This document shows, piece after piece, positions 23,722 to 36,512 of a DNA stretch of 64,000 nt. The DNA comes from Solen grandis (lineage: Eukaryota; Mollusca; Bivalvia; Adapedonta; Solenidae). Where the stretch lies: the NCBI GenBank assembly GCA_021229015.1, contig CM037789.1:36522469-36586468 (forward strand). Direction: 5' to 3'. Under the pieces are notes generated by a model. That model was not told where the DNA came from. It did no database searches and saw only the letters and a list, made by a program, of their open reading frames with translations. How positions within the stretch are numbered: the stretch's first letter is position 1; the number at the start of each line of letters is the position of its first letter. A program made the position numbers and the translations under genes.

Positions 23722-25984
23722 ATTCAGATGATATGAATAATGCTTATTACAAGCAACTTAAATTAAGGGCAAAGTAACAAGTATAGGTCAAAGTTAACTT
23801 GTTTATATTTTTATTTGCTCCACAACTGCTGAATCTTTTATTTAGATGATCCCCTATATCAAGAGTATTTGCACAGGAAATATAATTAAAATCAGTTTAC
23901 ATAAACGTTAGAGATATAATGAGAGGTCTAATGGCATGGATGCAATTTTCCTTTGAGGATTGCTTAACAGTTTGATAGAAAAACTGTTTTACTAGTTTAT
24001 GTTTTTGTTCATCTGTCTGTCTCATCGAATACCCCCGGCTGACTTACGTCGTTTCACTACATGACATCATGATGATATAGATGATCTATCGATCGGCCGT
24101 GGGCATTCGACGGTGATCTGTGTGTCGCACAAGTTAAACAACAGAAGTGGACATAGACCATTTTTTGCTGTACGTATGTGATACTAATATACTATATATA
24201 ATAATTATAAAATTGCAGTAGACCTGTTGTGGTATATACAATATTCTTGACTAGATTAGCTTATTATTATATGGACACGTTTTCTACTTACATATTAAAA
24301 TTACATACAAGCATTTACTTTTTTTACTCCAAATACATTTTATAATCCTGTTTTAGTATTATGACGATTATCAAACTGGAATAGGGGAGACAAATAATTT
24401 AGCACATCAAACATCGGTGAATGATTTGAGAGTTATTGAGTAAATGATGGTGCACACAGTACGAAGATATGTGGACAATAGGCTCAAGGCAGTTAGTTCA
24501 CAAATTATTGACTATGAGACGTTACTCGATGTTCGTATCATTTTATGTAATACCACGTCGGCGCTTGATTTTAAGTTACATCAACGTTTAACTGTTTTTT
24601 TGCGTATTTTCATTTCGGATTTAAACTTATCAGGAAGTTGTTTGATTCATTTAAGATTGTTTTGCTTTTCAGATACGATTTTTTTAACCTTTTTCTGAAA
24701 TTAATTTTGTCTTTCTTTTTACTTTCCGCCCATTACCTTATTTGAGACTTGCTCGCTGGAAATGAAATAAATACATAAGTTATCTTAAATGCGTTTATTG
24801 TACATGTATAAACGAATTGTAAACTGTTTAAATTTAAAAATAAAACGCGTATTGTTGGTTATATATAATTGTCATTATGTACGTATTCTGAAAATAAAAA
24901 TGTGGCGTTAATGCATTATTTAACAAAAGTGTGACATTTTTTCAGTCAAATGTAATTCAATGTCAGTTTGTCAAAAAACGTTTCAAAATATTGATTTATA
25001 TATTGTACTTTAAAAATACAAATTGCTAAGTTTATTTTGAGATTTATGGGCATTCAAATGCATATAAGATGGTTACCTTGTAATGGGTAAATTAAAATCA
25101 TTGTTGTATTTCTGGACCAAATTAAATCATTCTTCCGAAAAACGCTCACACGAACACTTTGAAGGTTTCGTTTTAATTCGTGCTTATCATATAAAACACG
25201 CCGATGGCATTATTTTTAATGCGTTTGTAGTTAAGTGCGTTAATATTTTTTCCATCAAAAAATCTAACGTAAAATAAATGTTTCATGATAGTTTATGCAA
25301 ATGCGCATAAATCATTTTGTTACACTGAACACGTCGTTTTTCGTTTTGATTTCTTTTTGTCGATCATATAGAGAACACATTTTAAGGTTTTTGCCATGTT
25401 ATTCATTTCCGGAAAAGTCGACAAAAACCGTTACGTCTAGGACCACTTAACCTTTACCAAGAGAACCAAAGTACCCTTATGGAACATTAGGACATCTTGG
25501 TTATCTCCGTGAAACGCCATGAGGTCCGAAATATACCGGAACAATCGCAGGGGCTTTACTTTAATATCACCGCTTTTGATTTTGTTATTAAAGAATTTGT
25601 TTCCTGATAATATAACTCGGCAAGTGTAGGTAAAAATGTACTGGAGAACGCAATTTTCTGTGATACTTGCGGACATGGCGTCTTCACTAGTTCAGGGAAG
25701 TGCTGTTTTAAGTTCAGGCTATGATGTTTTCGTATGTTATTATTATTATTATGAAGTTGTCTGTGATTAGGAAACCACCCATTTTTACAATCACAGTTGG
25801 TTTCATTGGGTGATCATGCGTCTGTAGATGGATATTGATAGACGTAACACACACAAATTCGTAATCAATGACCATCTGTGAACGTGATACTTTAATGTTT
25901 GAATCATGATACTTTTATACTAAATAAAACTGTTTTGTTGCATTACTAATTACCAGAATCTGCAGTTTCCGTATTAAAGACTCT

Positions 25985-26330
25985 AGTTACATTCTAGCAT
26001 TCAAATTCTTAAAGCTATTGTTATGAAATATAGCGAAAAGATTAATAGCAAAATTACTTAGGCTAAATACGACCATTTCTGATATAAAGATAATATTTGT
26101 CCTTTGCTTTTATAACTCGCAAATGCCTGATTGTTTTGTTATGTTTTTACATTCTAGCATTTTCATGTCTTTGACATATCTTAATAACAATATCATTGAC
26201 CGTAATTTCTGAAAATAGTTCAGTTATGACTGAATTTGGGTATAGATCTAAAGTAATGGACCTTCAAATATCAAACAAATACATTATTCTGCAGTGTTAA
26301 CATTCTAGCACCTACATTATTAAACTATTA
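25985..26330. repeat. Degenerate about 155-bp tandem repeat
   Basis: The phrase 'acattctagca' recurs at about 25989, 26149 and 26300, followed each time by similar AT-rich text ('aaagctattgttatgaaa', 'ttaataacaatatcattg'). Divergence is high. Confidence 0.4.
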
Positions 26331-26899
26331 TTGAAAACTATTAAGCCACTTTAATACGTCAAAATAATATGTAAGTAATAGTTTATTGCTATATGGCCGC
26401 CCGCCCTTGCAATTACATGACATGCCATACATCAAACATGGCTAACATTTCATTTATCGAACACTCATATATAATACATATACACCATTGAACAACAGGT
26501 CAAGTTTGCAGTAAATGTTTGCGTTTCTGGAAACTATAGAATAAAAACATTGCAATATTTCTTATTATTAATTCATTATTGTTAGATAAAAGGCAATTTA
26601 ACTTTTCAAGTGTTGGATGTTCAAAATATACTAGGAATATATTTCTGTCTTATATCTTGGTACATAGAACAAACTAACAAGAAATGGAACCCCGACTATA
26701 CGGCATTCATTCAAAATGAACAAAATCGATTCTCTCTGGGTGTACTTGAATAACGACCTCTTTTTATTTGTTATTCGTGTGAAGATATTATAAAACAAAC
26801 GTAAGTATTTCTAAGTTTCTTTAAATTTAAAATATTTCCTTTTAAACGAATACATTCTAACTTAAAACTATTGTTACAAAAATTCTCCATATTGAAAAT

Positions 26900-27905
26900 A
26901 TTGATCCTTTAATTTAAAATCATTAGGAACATGTTGTTTTCCCAAATATATCCTATTAAAAATAAGTGAATTCTTACGTTAGATACCTATTTTTTATACC
27001 CACCAAAGAATCATATATTCTTAGCATTGCATAACATTTTTACAGGCATCTGTAATATACGAACCCAATATTTGATAGTTCTTTTAGATGTAAATATATA
27101 CAAAGGATAACGTCCACAATCGCCTAACATTGCTGCATTTACATTGTGTAACGGTGCAGACACGAAACGTTTACATTCATATGAATAAACTCTCTAAATG
27201 ACATCAAAAGTTTGTATACCTCAAAGTTCACTACCATAATATAAGATGGGTAATGTCTTTGTGTCAATAATTTTAAAATAACAATATTTTGCCATTGGCA
27301 TTTATTCATAGAGAGTCGATAAAATGATACAATAACAATTTTGGTTCCCCCAACATAGAACGTAACGAAATAAATCCCACATAATGAAAGCTATTAACAC
27401 ATTCTAAATTCTGCCCATTTTGATACCATTTTATATGTTAGCCAAACAACTTCCATTCTCATATAAATAATTTTAGTCTTATCTACGTTTACCTTTAAAT
27501 CCCAGGTTTCACAAAAAGTATAAAAAAATTAGCTGGCGCTGTAGACTAATAATTTTATCTGAAATAAGCGCAACATCATTCGCATATATCAGCATAAACA
27601 CTTAAACTATATCTGGAGTCAACTGAATACCTCTTTCATTATTACTTTTCACATAATCCATCAATAAACAAAGAAAATAACTTCGGGATTTATTTACATC
27701 CCTGTTTCAAGCCGATCGGACAGTCAATCGGCTCGCTCATATCAACAATTTTTCTTACACGTGTTCTAACCAATAAATATATAGACTTAATAGAAGTAAA
27801 TAGTTACCTTTCACCCCGCGCTTAATCAGAATCTGAAATAATTTTAATCTAATTTCAATCTATCAATATAATCAAAGGCTATTTTGAAAGAAATAAATGA
27901 CACAT
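26900..27905 (-). pseudogene. Decayed non-LTR retrotransposon reverse transcriptase
   Basis: On the minus strand, broken frames give reverse transcriptase landmarks in order. IAFDYIDR (motif A) lies near 27862-27890, CPIGLKQGC (motif B) at 27697-27725 and YANDVALISD (motif C, relative of YADD) at about 27555-27590. DLKVNVDKTKIIYMR follows, then a HYVGF-like segment. LGDCGRYPLY near 27100-27140 looks like the thumb/connection region. Stops and frameshifts are frequent. It most resembles CR1/L2-type clade elements. It is not functional. Confidence 0.75.
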
Positions 27906-28235
27906 ATACCTTTTTATTTTTCATACTTAAATTTTTAACGTTGAACATGTAGGTCAGGATGTTTTTCCTTTAATTATCAAGAAATGGCTTAATTTCACAC
28001 TGTTTACACCTTAATGTTTACTCTGTTATCTTAGTCGCTGATTCATACAAAACATTGGTGTTCATGGGATAGGTGTGGTACATTTTTTTTTATAAATATG
28101 ATTTCTGAACATATTACTTTTGATTACAAAAGCTTTATATATACCTAAGTATAGATCATTTTTGCAATGTGTCTAATTCTAATCTTTATTTGTCTATTTA
28201 ATCCCCTTTCCTTTCCAAAATTAATGTTCATTTTT

Positions 28236-30203
28236 AGCTCACCTGAGCACAAAGTGCTCAAGGTGAGCTTTTGTGATCGCCCTTCGTCCGGCGTCCGTCG
28301 TCGTGCGTCGTCAGTCGTCCGTCGTCAACAATTTGCTTTAAACGACATCTCCTCTGAAACCGCTGGACAGAATTTAATGAAACTTGGCAGGAATGTTTCT
28401 AGGGTTAGGCTCTACAAAAGTTGCTAAAATAAAGTTGTTCCATGAAGAACTCTGGTTGCCATGGCTACAAAAAGAAAAATAATTTGAAAACTTTAAAAAT
28501 CATCTCCTTCGAAACTACTGGCCAGATTTCAAAATAATTTGGTACAGATATTCCTTGGGTCAACCTCTACCAAAGTTGCTAAAATTATTCCGATCCGTAA
28601 AAAAACATGGCCGCCAGGGGCGGGGGTTATTTGCCTTATATGTATATAGAGAAACCTTTAAACAACATCTCCTCTGAAACCACTGGACAGAATTTGATTA
28701 AACTTGGCAGGGATGATCCTTGGGTCAACCTTCAAAAAAGTTGCTAAAATAAACTTGATCCATGTAGAACTCTGGTTGCCATGGCAACAAAAAGAAAAAA
28801 ATGAAAACTTTAAAAATCATCTTCTTCAAAACTACTGGCCAGATTTTAAAATAAATTGGTACAGATGTTCCTTGGGTCAACCTCTACCAAAGTTGCTAAA
28901 ATTATTCCGATCCGTAAGAAAACATGGCCGCCAGGGGCGGGGCCTATTTGCCTTATATGTATATAGAGAAACCTTTAAACAACATTTCCTCTGAAACCAC
29001 TGGACAGAATTTGATTAAACTTGGCAGGGATGATCCTTGGGTCAGCCTTCACAAAGTTGCTAAAATAAACTTGATCCACGTAGAACTCTGGTTGACATGG
29101 CAACAAAAAGAAAAAAATGAAAACTTTAAAAATCATCTTCTTCAAAACTACTGGCCAGATTTTAAAATAAATTGGTACAGATGTTTCTTGGGTCAACCTC
29201 TACCAAAGTTGCTAAGAAAATTTCCGATCCGTAAGAAAACATGGCCGCCAGGGGCGGGGCCTATTTGCCTTATATGTATATAGAGAAACCTTTAAACAAC
29301 ATTTCCTCTGAAACCACTGGACAGAATTTGATTAAACTTGGCAGGGATGATCCTTGGGTCAACCTTCACAAAAGTTGCTAAAATAAACTTGATCCACGTA
29401 GAACTCTGGTTGACATGGCAACAAAAAGAAAAAAAATGAAAACTTTAAAAATCATCTTCTTCAAAACTACTGGCCAGATTTTAAAATAAATTGGTACAGA
29501 TGTTCCTTGGGTCAACCTCTACCAAAGTTGCTAAGAAAATTTCCGATCCGTAAGAAAACATGGCCGCCAGGGGCGGGGCCTATTTGCCTTATATGTATAT
29601 AGAGAAACCTTTAAACAACATTTCCTCTGAAACCACTGGACAGAATTTGATTAAACTTGGCAGGGATGATCCTTGGGTCAACCTTCACAAAAGTTGCTAA
29701 AATAAACTTGATCCACGTAGAACTCTGGTTGACATGGCAACAAAAAGAAAAAAAAAAGAAAACTTTAAAGAACATCTTCTTCAAAACTACTGGCCAGATT
29801 TTAAAATAAATTGGTACAGATGTTCCTTGGGTCAACCTCTACCAAAGTTGCTAAGAAAATTTCCGATCCGTAAGAAAACATGGCCGCCAGGGGCGGGGCC
29901 TATTTGCCTTATATGTATATAGAGAAACCTTTAAACAACATTTCCTCTGAAACCACTGGACAGAATTTGATTAAACTTGGCAGAATTGATCCTTGTGTCA
30001 ACCTTCACAAAAGTTGCTAAAATAAACTTGAACCATATAGAACTCTGGTTGCCATGGCAACAAAAATGAAAAATATGAAAACTTTAAAAATTATCTTCTT
30101 TAAAACTACTGGCCAGATTTTAAAATAAATTGGTACAGATGTTCCTTGGGTCAACCTATCTATCTCAGGTGAGCGATTTAGGGCCATCATGGGCCTCTTG
30201 TTT
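28236..30203 (+). mobile_element. GCTCACCTGAG-family element with about 318-bp core repeats
   Basis: The 5' end is a hairpin: AGCTCACCTGAGCAC, AAA, GTGCTCAAGGTGAGCT. A GTC/CGT-rich tract follows. Then come tandem core units whose common anchor (GAAACCTTTAAACAACAT) falls at 28651, 28968, 29285, 29604 and 29924, a period of 317-320 bp. The 3' part repeats the terminal motif inverted (CTCAGGTGAGC), followed by a small hairpin (GGCC...GGCC) and CTTGTTT. No protein is encoded; the frames here are shadows. A shorter member is at 57430-58402. It ends about 35 bp before the acceptor at 30238. Confidence 0.85.
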
Positions 30204-30237
30204 ATATATTTATTTATATGTTGATATTTATTTTCAG

Positions 30238-31218
30238 TGCCAAATGGCTTGATTCCATATATAGATGATGAATCAGACGATCAAGATGAAACGATGATAG
30301 ATCAACTACAGAGGAATGGAAAACCCTTCCCTAAGAAAGCAAACATAACTGATTTGCTACTGAGAAATTACAACAACAACAGCATTTTATCAGTAATTTC
30401 CGAACACATCAAATCCTTGTCTAAAAACATTCTCAAGGTACGTGCGTGCTATAACCACGAAGATATAAAAAATATTGTTTTTCTGATTATTCATGAAGAC
30501 AAAATAGAAAGTGACGTACAAAAGAAGTTACAAAAGTATAACGTCTTTTATAGGAAAAATAGGTATGTAAGCAGTGAGAGAAGGGATGTATTATTTCGAA
30601 AAGAGATATTGTCGAAGGAAGAGGATGAAAATGTAAAGAAATGCATTGCAAAGGAAGCAGACAAATTGTTTAAGAAGTATAGTAATATCACAATGATCTT
30701 ACCAAATAACGTAAAGTCTGTTGGATATGGTAAAAAACACAAGCTGCTCGATGAAACATGCATAGTTTTGTTCGTCCCGGTAAAGGGATTGATACCAGTG
30801 TCAGAAGAGCCATTTCCCACCATGATCGGAAACTACCCAACGGATGTAATGGAAGGTACATTGTCATTTTTCATTCATACATCTACGGAACGACATGACA
30901 ATATAAAAGTTGGTTGTCAGATAACAAGTCAAATCAAAAGAACCGGAACAGTTGGACCAATCATTAGGCTTTTGGATGGAAAATATGCATTCATTACATG
31001 CGCACATGTTGTTTGCAATGTTGAATCTGGGGATTCAGACAGTTCAAAAGGTACCCCTATTTATCAGCCAGACCACATTACTGACAGCAGTCCTATAGGA
31101 CATGTTTTGGATAGTATAGTTCATAGTAAAATGGAAATTGCAGTTGTAAAGTTAGACAGCAGATGGCCAGGACAAACAGGGACTTTCCCGGAAAGTTCCG
31201 TTTGTGTAAAAGAAAATG
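30238..31218 (+). CDS. NACHT-protease gene, trypsin-like peptidase exon (first half of fold)
   Basis: Exon of 981 nt, 327 codons, from TTATTTTCAG (acceptor ending 30237) to a GTGAGT donor. It enters in phase 1, matching the NACHT exon (last G plus TG gives Val), and leaves in phase 1. The first 150 residues or so are acidic to basic and helical with no recognised domain. After that come VGYGKKHKLLDETCIVLFV and KGLIPVSEEPFP. Then KVGCQITS...TGTVGPIIRLLDGKYAFITCAHVV has the layout of the first barrel of a chymotrypsin-fold peptidase, with a candidate catalytic His at 31005-31007. MEIAVVKLD at 31131-31157 sits where S1 enzymes have DIALxKL, but the first acidic residue is Glu (31134-31136). The nucleophile Ser must be in a later exon that is not found. 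The domain may be an active or a degenerate protease. The fold assignment is by motif only. Confidence 0.75.
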
Positions 31219-32498
31219 GTGAGTTTCTTTTTTTTCCGAACTATACCAAAATTTGAAATTGCAAATATATATTTCATGAAAATTATATGTTTTATTGTTA
31301 TGGGGGCTACAGTAACACTTATACAATATCAATATGATGTTATTCACATTTATTCGTTTATATATCTCCTACTCATTTACAATCTAAACGGGGTTACTCC
31401 ATATCCTCTGTTAGGCTCAGTTTCTTCAATACATGTGTCGTTACAAAATGTTCTTAGATATTATATGTATTATTATCCAAGAACGCAACGTATTATTGTT
31501 CACATGCCAGTGACGTCCTAAAATTCAGGCCCGGTTTCATCGGGATGGCACAGGGGGAACGTGCCCCCGAGCTGGCTTGGTCATGCAATTTTAAAGCTAT
31601 ATTTTGATGAAATTGTCGTGATTTTGGGTTAATTTATGTGCTCTTTAGTAGAAATCCCCATAGTGAGCCCCTTGTTCCTCACCCGACCAGTCGTCGACCA
31701 GTCACCAGGCACTGCTGCTTCCGAGACCCCCTACTGATAAAGCATGTCACCTGATAACATCACTAGGTGACTGTGACTGTTTTAATCCGAATCGGTCAAA
31801 CACTTTCAGCTTTATACTGTGTATATAACAATAAAGCGTCTGAATGTCACAACGTAAATCAAAGCACGACAGGTTGTTTTAATCAGGATCTCTTCATACT
31901 ATATATAGAGAGACCCTAATTTAATGTAATTATCGGGCATGTCTATTTATTTATTTTTCTTGACATATTTTCGTTAATATTGCTCCACTCTCTCTTCTAC
32001 ATTTGTTTTAGATTCAAATAAGTATATATTTAAATGAAAAAAAAGCTAATTTGAATAAACAAATGCACAAGAATATTTAAATCAATGAATTTAAAATCTT
32101 TAAATCTAATAAGAATATAACCCAATAATGTTGTTGCTGTTGCATTTGAATAGAGCACAAAAAATAAATGTAATAAATGTAATACTTCATTATTGTATTG
32201 TGCCAAGGAAAAATAGCATTATCAATTACTTTTATTTATGTATGATATTTCCTTTCTTTTTTCATTTCATTTACTTATTTTTTATATGTATATTGAAATG
32301 AAGCTTAAGCATTACAAAGTTCTCTCAAACTCGCAAGCTAGCCTTGCAGTGTACTGCATAAATATTATAGGTAGCACCAAATAAAGCATGGACACGAATG
32401 TGTCTTTATTGGTAAATAACACGACCGACTATGCACAGCTATACGCTAAAAAATGTTCGACCCAAGTAATATTATTATATCGCTCATGACTAAGATCA
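31219..32498. other. Intron or downstream sequence, no exon found
   Basis: Searched for a continuation exon with a GDSG-like motif, and none is seen. AT-rich, with a GC-richer patch at 31528-31585. Confidence 0.5.
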
Positions 32499-32829
32499 TT
32501 TGCTTCAAGTTTCAATACATATTATCTAACTTTAAGGGAGTCACACCCGAATGGTTACTATGAAGAATTGAAAAACAAACAGTATTGTTGTGTTGTATGC
32601 CTATAAGTACACCTCTTTGCAAAATCTAAACAAAGTTTACTGTCCCATTTCTTTTCTTTTTTTTATCTTAAGGAATCATCTTTAGAAAAAAAGAATAGAA
32701 AAAAAATCGAATAAATATATTGCCAAAAATGTGCTATTGATTATTGGTTATAAACAATGGTTCTTCATAGTGACCATTCGGGTGTGACTCCCTTAAAGTT
32801 AGATAATATATATTGAAACTTGAAGCAAC
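32499..32829. mobile_element. Foldback element with about 70-bp terminal inverted repeats
   Basis: The sequence at 32499-32569 and the reverse complement of 32760-32829 match over about 70 bp with a few mismatches ('tgcttcaagtttcaata', 'ctaactttaagggagtcac', 'acccgaatggt'). The roughly 190-bp interior has no open frame. No clear target duplication is visible. Confidence 0.8.
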
Positions 32830-32920
32830 GATTTATATGAATTACCCATTTACGTGATTCCCTGTTCTTTGTAATGATAGGTATAACAACGAGGCTGTTT
32901 ACAAATATATACAATGTTTA

Positions 32921-33145
32921 ATTAGGACTTTCTGCCCATTCGGCAGAAAGTCCTATTGGGTTTGTACTGTTTTTTTATTAGGACTTTCTGCCTACTGGAA
33001 GAAAGTCCTATTGGGTTTGTTATGTTTTTTATTATTAGGACTTTCTGCCCTTTCGGCAGAAAGTCCTATTGGGTTTGTTATGTTTTTTATTAGGACTTTC
33101 TGCCTACAGGCAGAAAGTCATATTGGGTTTGTACTGTTTTTTTAT
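32921..33145 (+). repeat. 5'-end hairpin minisatellite, four copies
   Basis: Copies of the element's 5' terminus begin at 32921, 32977, 33034 and 33089 (period 55-57 bp). Each has a 13-bp stem (AGGACTTTCTGCC / GGCAGAAAGTCCT) with variable loops, followed by ATTGGGTTTGT. Confidence 0.9.
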
Positions 33146-36100
33146 TATTCTTCTTCTTATTATTCTTTTTTTCTTCCTCTTATATTTGTGTTAATTTCGA
33201 GGTGTTGCCATTGACTCAGAACAATGAAAATTTTATGGCATATATTTCAAACCATGAGCTTTCGGATGCAATGAATTTTATATTCATACGACGTCATATA
33301 ACGTCAGATTTGACGTCAGGTGAAAAAGTTTGTACGCGGTCTACAGCCATTATTTCTGGACCGATTTTCATCAAAATTTCACAGAATGTGTATGTTAGGC
33401 TTTAGTTTTGCCTTTCGGTGTCGGTATTTCAAAATTCGAAAAGTCCATGGTTCTATAGCGAATCCAAGATTCGAACCAAGGTCGTAAATTTTTAAATGCT
33501 TATAAAATCTGTCCTAGTTCAGATAGAAAGTTGATATTTAGTCAGTATATAGGTCTCTAGAAGTTTTAAACATTTTGTGAAAATAAATGTCATATGACGT
33601 CACGTGACGTCATTATATGATTATGTATTTCTAATATTAACAAGAATATTTCTATATGTTAAAATTGTCGAAGGGCAATGAAAATTTAAAGACACATGCT
33701 TCAAAGACTGAAATTTTGATTTCTATGATTTTCATATGCCTATGACGTCATATGACGTCACACTTGAAATATGCAACAAAAGTTTGTACGCGGTCTACAG
33801 CCATTGTTTATGATCCGATTTTCATCAAATTTTCACAGAATGTGTATATTAAGTTCTAGTTGTGCATCTCGGTGTCCGTTTTTCAAAATTCGAAAAGTCC
33901 ATGGTTCTATAGCGAATTCAAGATTCGAACCAAGGTCGTAAATTTTTAAATGCTTATAAAATCGGACTTATTTGAGATAGAAAAGTGATATTTGGTCAGT
34001 ATATAGGTCTCTGGGAGTCTTAAACATTTGGTGAAAATAAACGTCACATGACGTCACTTGACGTCATTATATGATAATGTGTTTCTAATATTAATAAGAG
34101 TATTTCTATATGTTGAAATTGTCGAAGGGCTATGAAAATTTAATGACAAATGATCAGAGCTGAATTTCGATTTCAATGATTTTCAGAAGCCTATGACGTC
34201 ATATGACGTCACATTTGAAATTACTTGAAAGTTTGTACACGGTCCAGAGCCATTATTAATGGGCCGATTTTTATCAAATTTTCACAGAATGTGTATATTA
34301 CGTTCTTATTGTGTATACCGGTGTCCGTTTTTCAAAATTCGAAAAGTCCAAGCATCTTTGGCGGATCCAAGATTCGAACCAAGGACGTCAATTTTTAAAT
34401 GCTTATAAAAACTGTCCTATTTGAGATAGAAAGTTGAAATTTTGTCAGTTAGTAGGTCTCTGGGTGTCTAACAATTATGCGAAAATAAACGTCATATGAC
34501 GTCACGTGACGTCATTTTTTTATTATTATTATTCTTTTCTTCTTCCTAACTAAACGCTTATTTTAATATGTTGCAATAGTCCTAGGACGATGAAATTTTT
34601 ATGGGTTATTAGTCACGTGAGGAAATTTTGTTTTCAATGATTGTCAGCAGCCTATGACGTCACATGACGTCACAGCTTAAAATAGTGAAAAATGGTGTTT
34701 GCGCTCTACAGCCGTCATTTATTGTCGGATTTTCTTCAAATTTTCACAGATGGTACATCTTGAAACTAAGGTGTGCATATCCTGTCAGCTAACCGAAATT
34801 CCGAAAGACCGAAGTTCTGTGGCTGAAATAAGATTCGAACATAGGACCGAAAATTTCATTTTAGTATAAAAAAGCTTCAGGATGAGATAGAAAGTTGAAA
34901 CTTAAACAGTTTGCAGTTCTGCAGAATTTCTACATATATTTTGAGTCCTGACGTCATATGACGTCATGTGACGTCATAAGCATACTTCTTAATTTTTATT
35001 TTAGGGCAATGATTTCGACATGATGCCAGTTGTTCAGAATAATGAAAATTTCAGAGTTATGACAGTAAAGTATGCGCTTTTGAACGAAAGTATCTTCAGC
35101 ACCCTATGTTGTCATATGACGTCAGAGCTAAAAATAGTGAAAAATGGTGTTCACGCTCTACAGCCGCCATTTATGGTCGGATTTTCTTAAAATTTTCACA
35201 GATGGTACATCTTGAAACTAAGGTGTGCATATCCTGTAAGCTAACCGAATTTCCGAAAGACCGAAGTTCTGTGGCTGAAGTAATATTCGAACATAGGACC
35301 GAAAATTTCATTTTAACATTAAAGAGCTTCAGGATGAGACAGAAAGTTGAAACTTACACAGTTTGCAGTTCTGCAGAATTTCTCAATATATTTTGAGTCG
35401 TGACGTCAAATGTCGCCATGTGACGTCATAAGCATACTTCTTAATTTTCATTTTAGGGCAATGATTTCGACATGATGCCAGTTGTTCAGAATAATGAAAA
35501 TTTTAGAGTTATGACAGTAAAGTATGCGCTTTTGAACAAAAGCATCTTCTGCACCCTATGACGTCATGTGACGTCAGAGCTAAAAATATTGAAAAATGGT
35601 GTACGCGCTCTACAGCCGCCATTTATGGTCGGATTTTCTTCTAATTTTCACAGATGGTACACCTTGAAACTAAGGTGTACATATCCTGCCAGCTTACCGA
35701 AATTCCGCAAAACCGAAGTTCTGTGGCTGAAGTAATATTCGAACATAGGACCAAAAATTTCATTTTAGGATTGAAGAGCTTCAGGATGAGATAGAAAGTT
35801 GAAACTTACACAGTTTGCAGTTCTGCAGCATTTCTACAAATATTTTGAATCGTGACGTCAGAGGACGTCATAAGCATACCACTTATTTTTAATTTGGGGC
35901 AATGATTTCGACATGATGCCAGGTGTTCAGAATAATGAAAATTTCAGAGATATTGCAGTATCGTATGCGCTTTTGAGCAACAGCATTTTCAGCACCCTAT
36001 GACGTCACGTGACGTCAAATCTAAAAATAGTGAAAAAAAGGTGTTTGCGCTATACAGCCGCCATTTATGATCAGATTTTCTTCAAATTTTTACAGATGGT

Positions 36101-36512
36101 ACATCTTGAAACTAAGGTGTGAATATTTTGTCAGCTAACCTTAATTCCGAAAAAACGAAGTATTGTGGCTGAAATAATATTCGAACATAGGACCAAAAAT
36201 TTCATTTTAGGGTTAAAGAATTTCGGAATGAGATAGAAAGTTGAAACTTACACAGTTTGCAGTTCTGCAGAATTTCTACATATATTTTGAGTCGTGACGT
36301 CATATGACGTCATAAGCATACTACTACTACTGCTACTTATTTTTTTCTTCGAAACTAAACGCTTATTTTTCGCGGAATATAATGTCAATTGTTCAGCATG
36401 AACATGAAATACTACCAGAGGTGAGTCATTACATGAAACTTCTATCTCCTGCTTTTTGCATTAACACAGGTTGCAGAAAGTCCTATCATTCGTTTTGACG
36501 AATGACATCTAG
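33089..36512 (+). mobile_element. Array unit 1 (full-length)
   Basis: Runs from the last 5' hairpin to CTAG at 36509-36512. It has three cores of the 'ggtctacagccatt' type, then four of the 'cgctctacagccgcc' type. The 3' hairpin is CATTCGT/ACGAATG. Confidence 0.75.

Larger units (their letters stand above)
22276..30237. other. 8-kb intron between the NACHT and protease-like exons
   Basis: Contains a direct-repeat pair (23040-23721), a degenerate tandem repeat (25985-26330), a decayed reverse transcriptase on the minus strand (26900-27905) and a repeat element that ends about 35 bp before the next acceptor (28236-30203). Short open frames at 24444-24698 (plus) and 25437-25676 (minus) are unassigned. 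Confidence 0.6.

Noticed and set aside
24444..24698. Plus-strand open frame as an extra exon of the NACHT gene
   Set aside because: No matching phase-1 splice sites at both ends and no recognised domain.
28704..29922. Repeated open frames of 60-120 residues on both strands
   Set aside because: They arise from the tandem 318-bp units of a non-coding repeat element and are the same frame copied.
32921..33145. CRISPR-like regularly spaced repeats
   Set aside because: Eukaryotic context, no cas genes. The units are transposon 5' ends with palindromic stems and no unique spacers of constant length.
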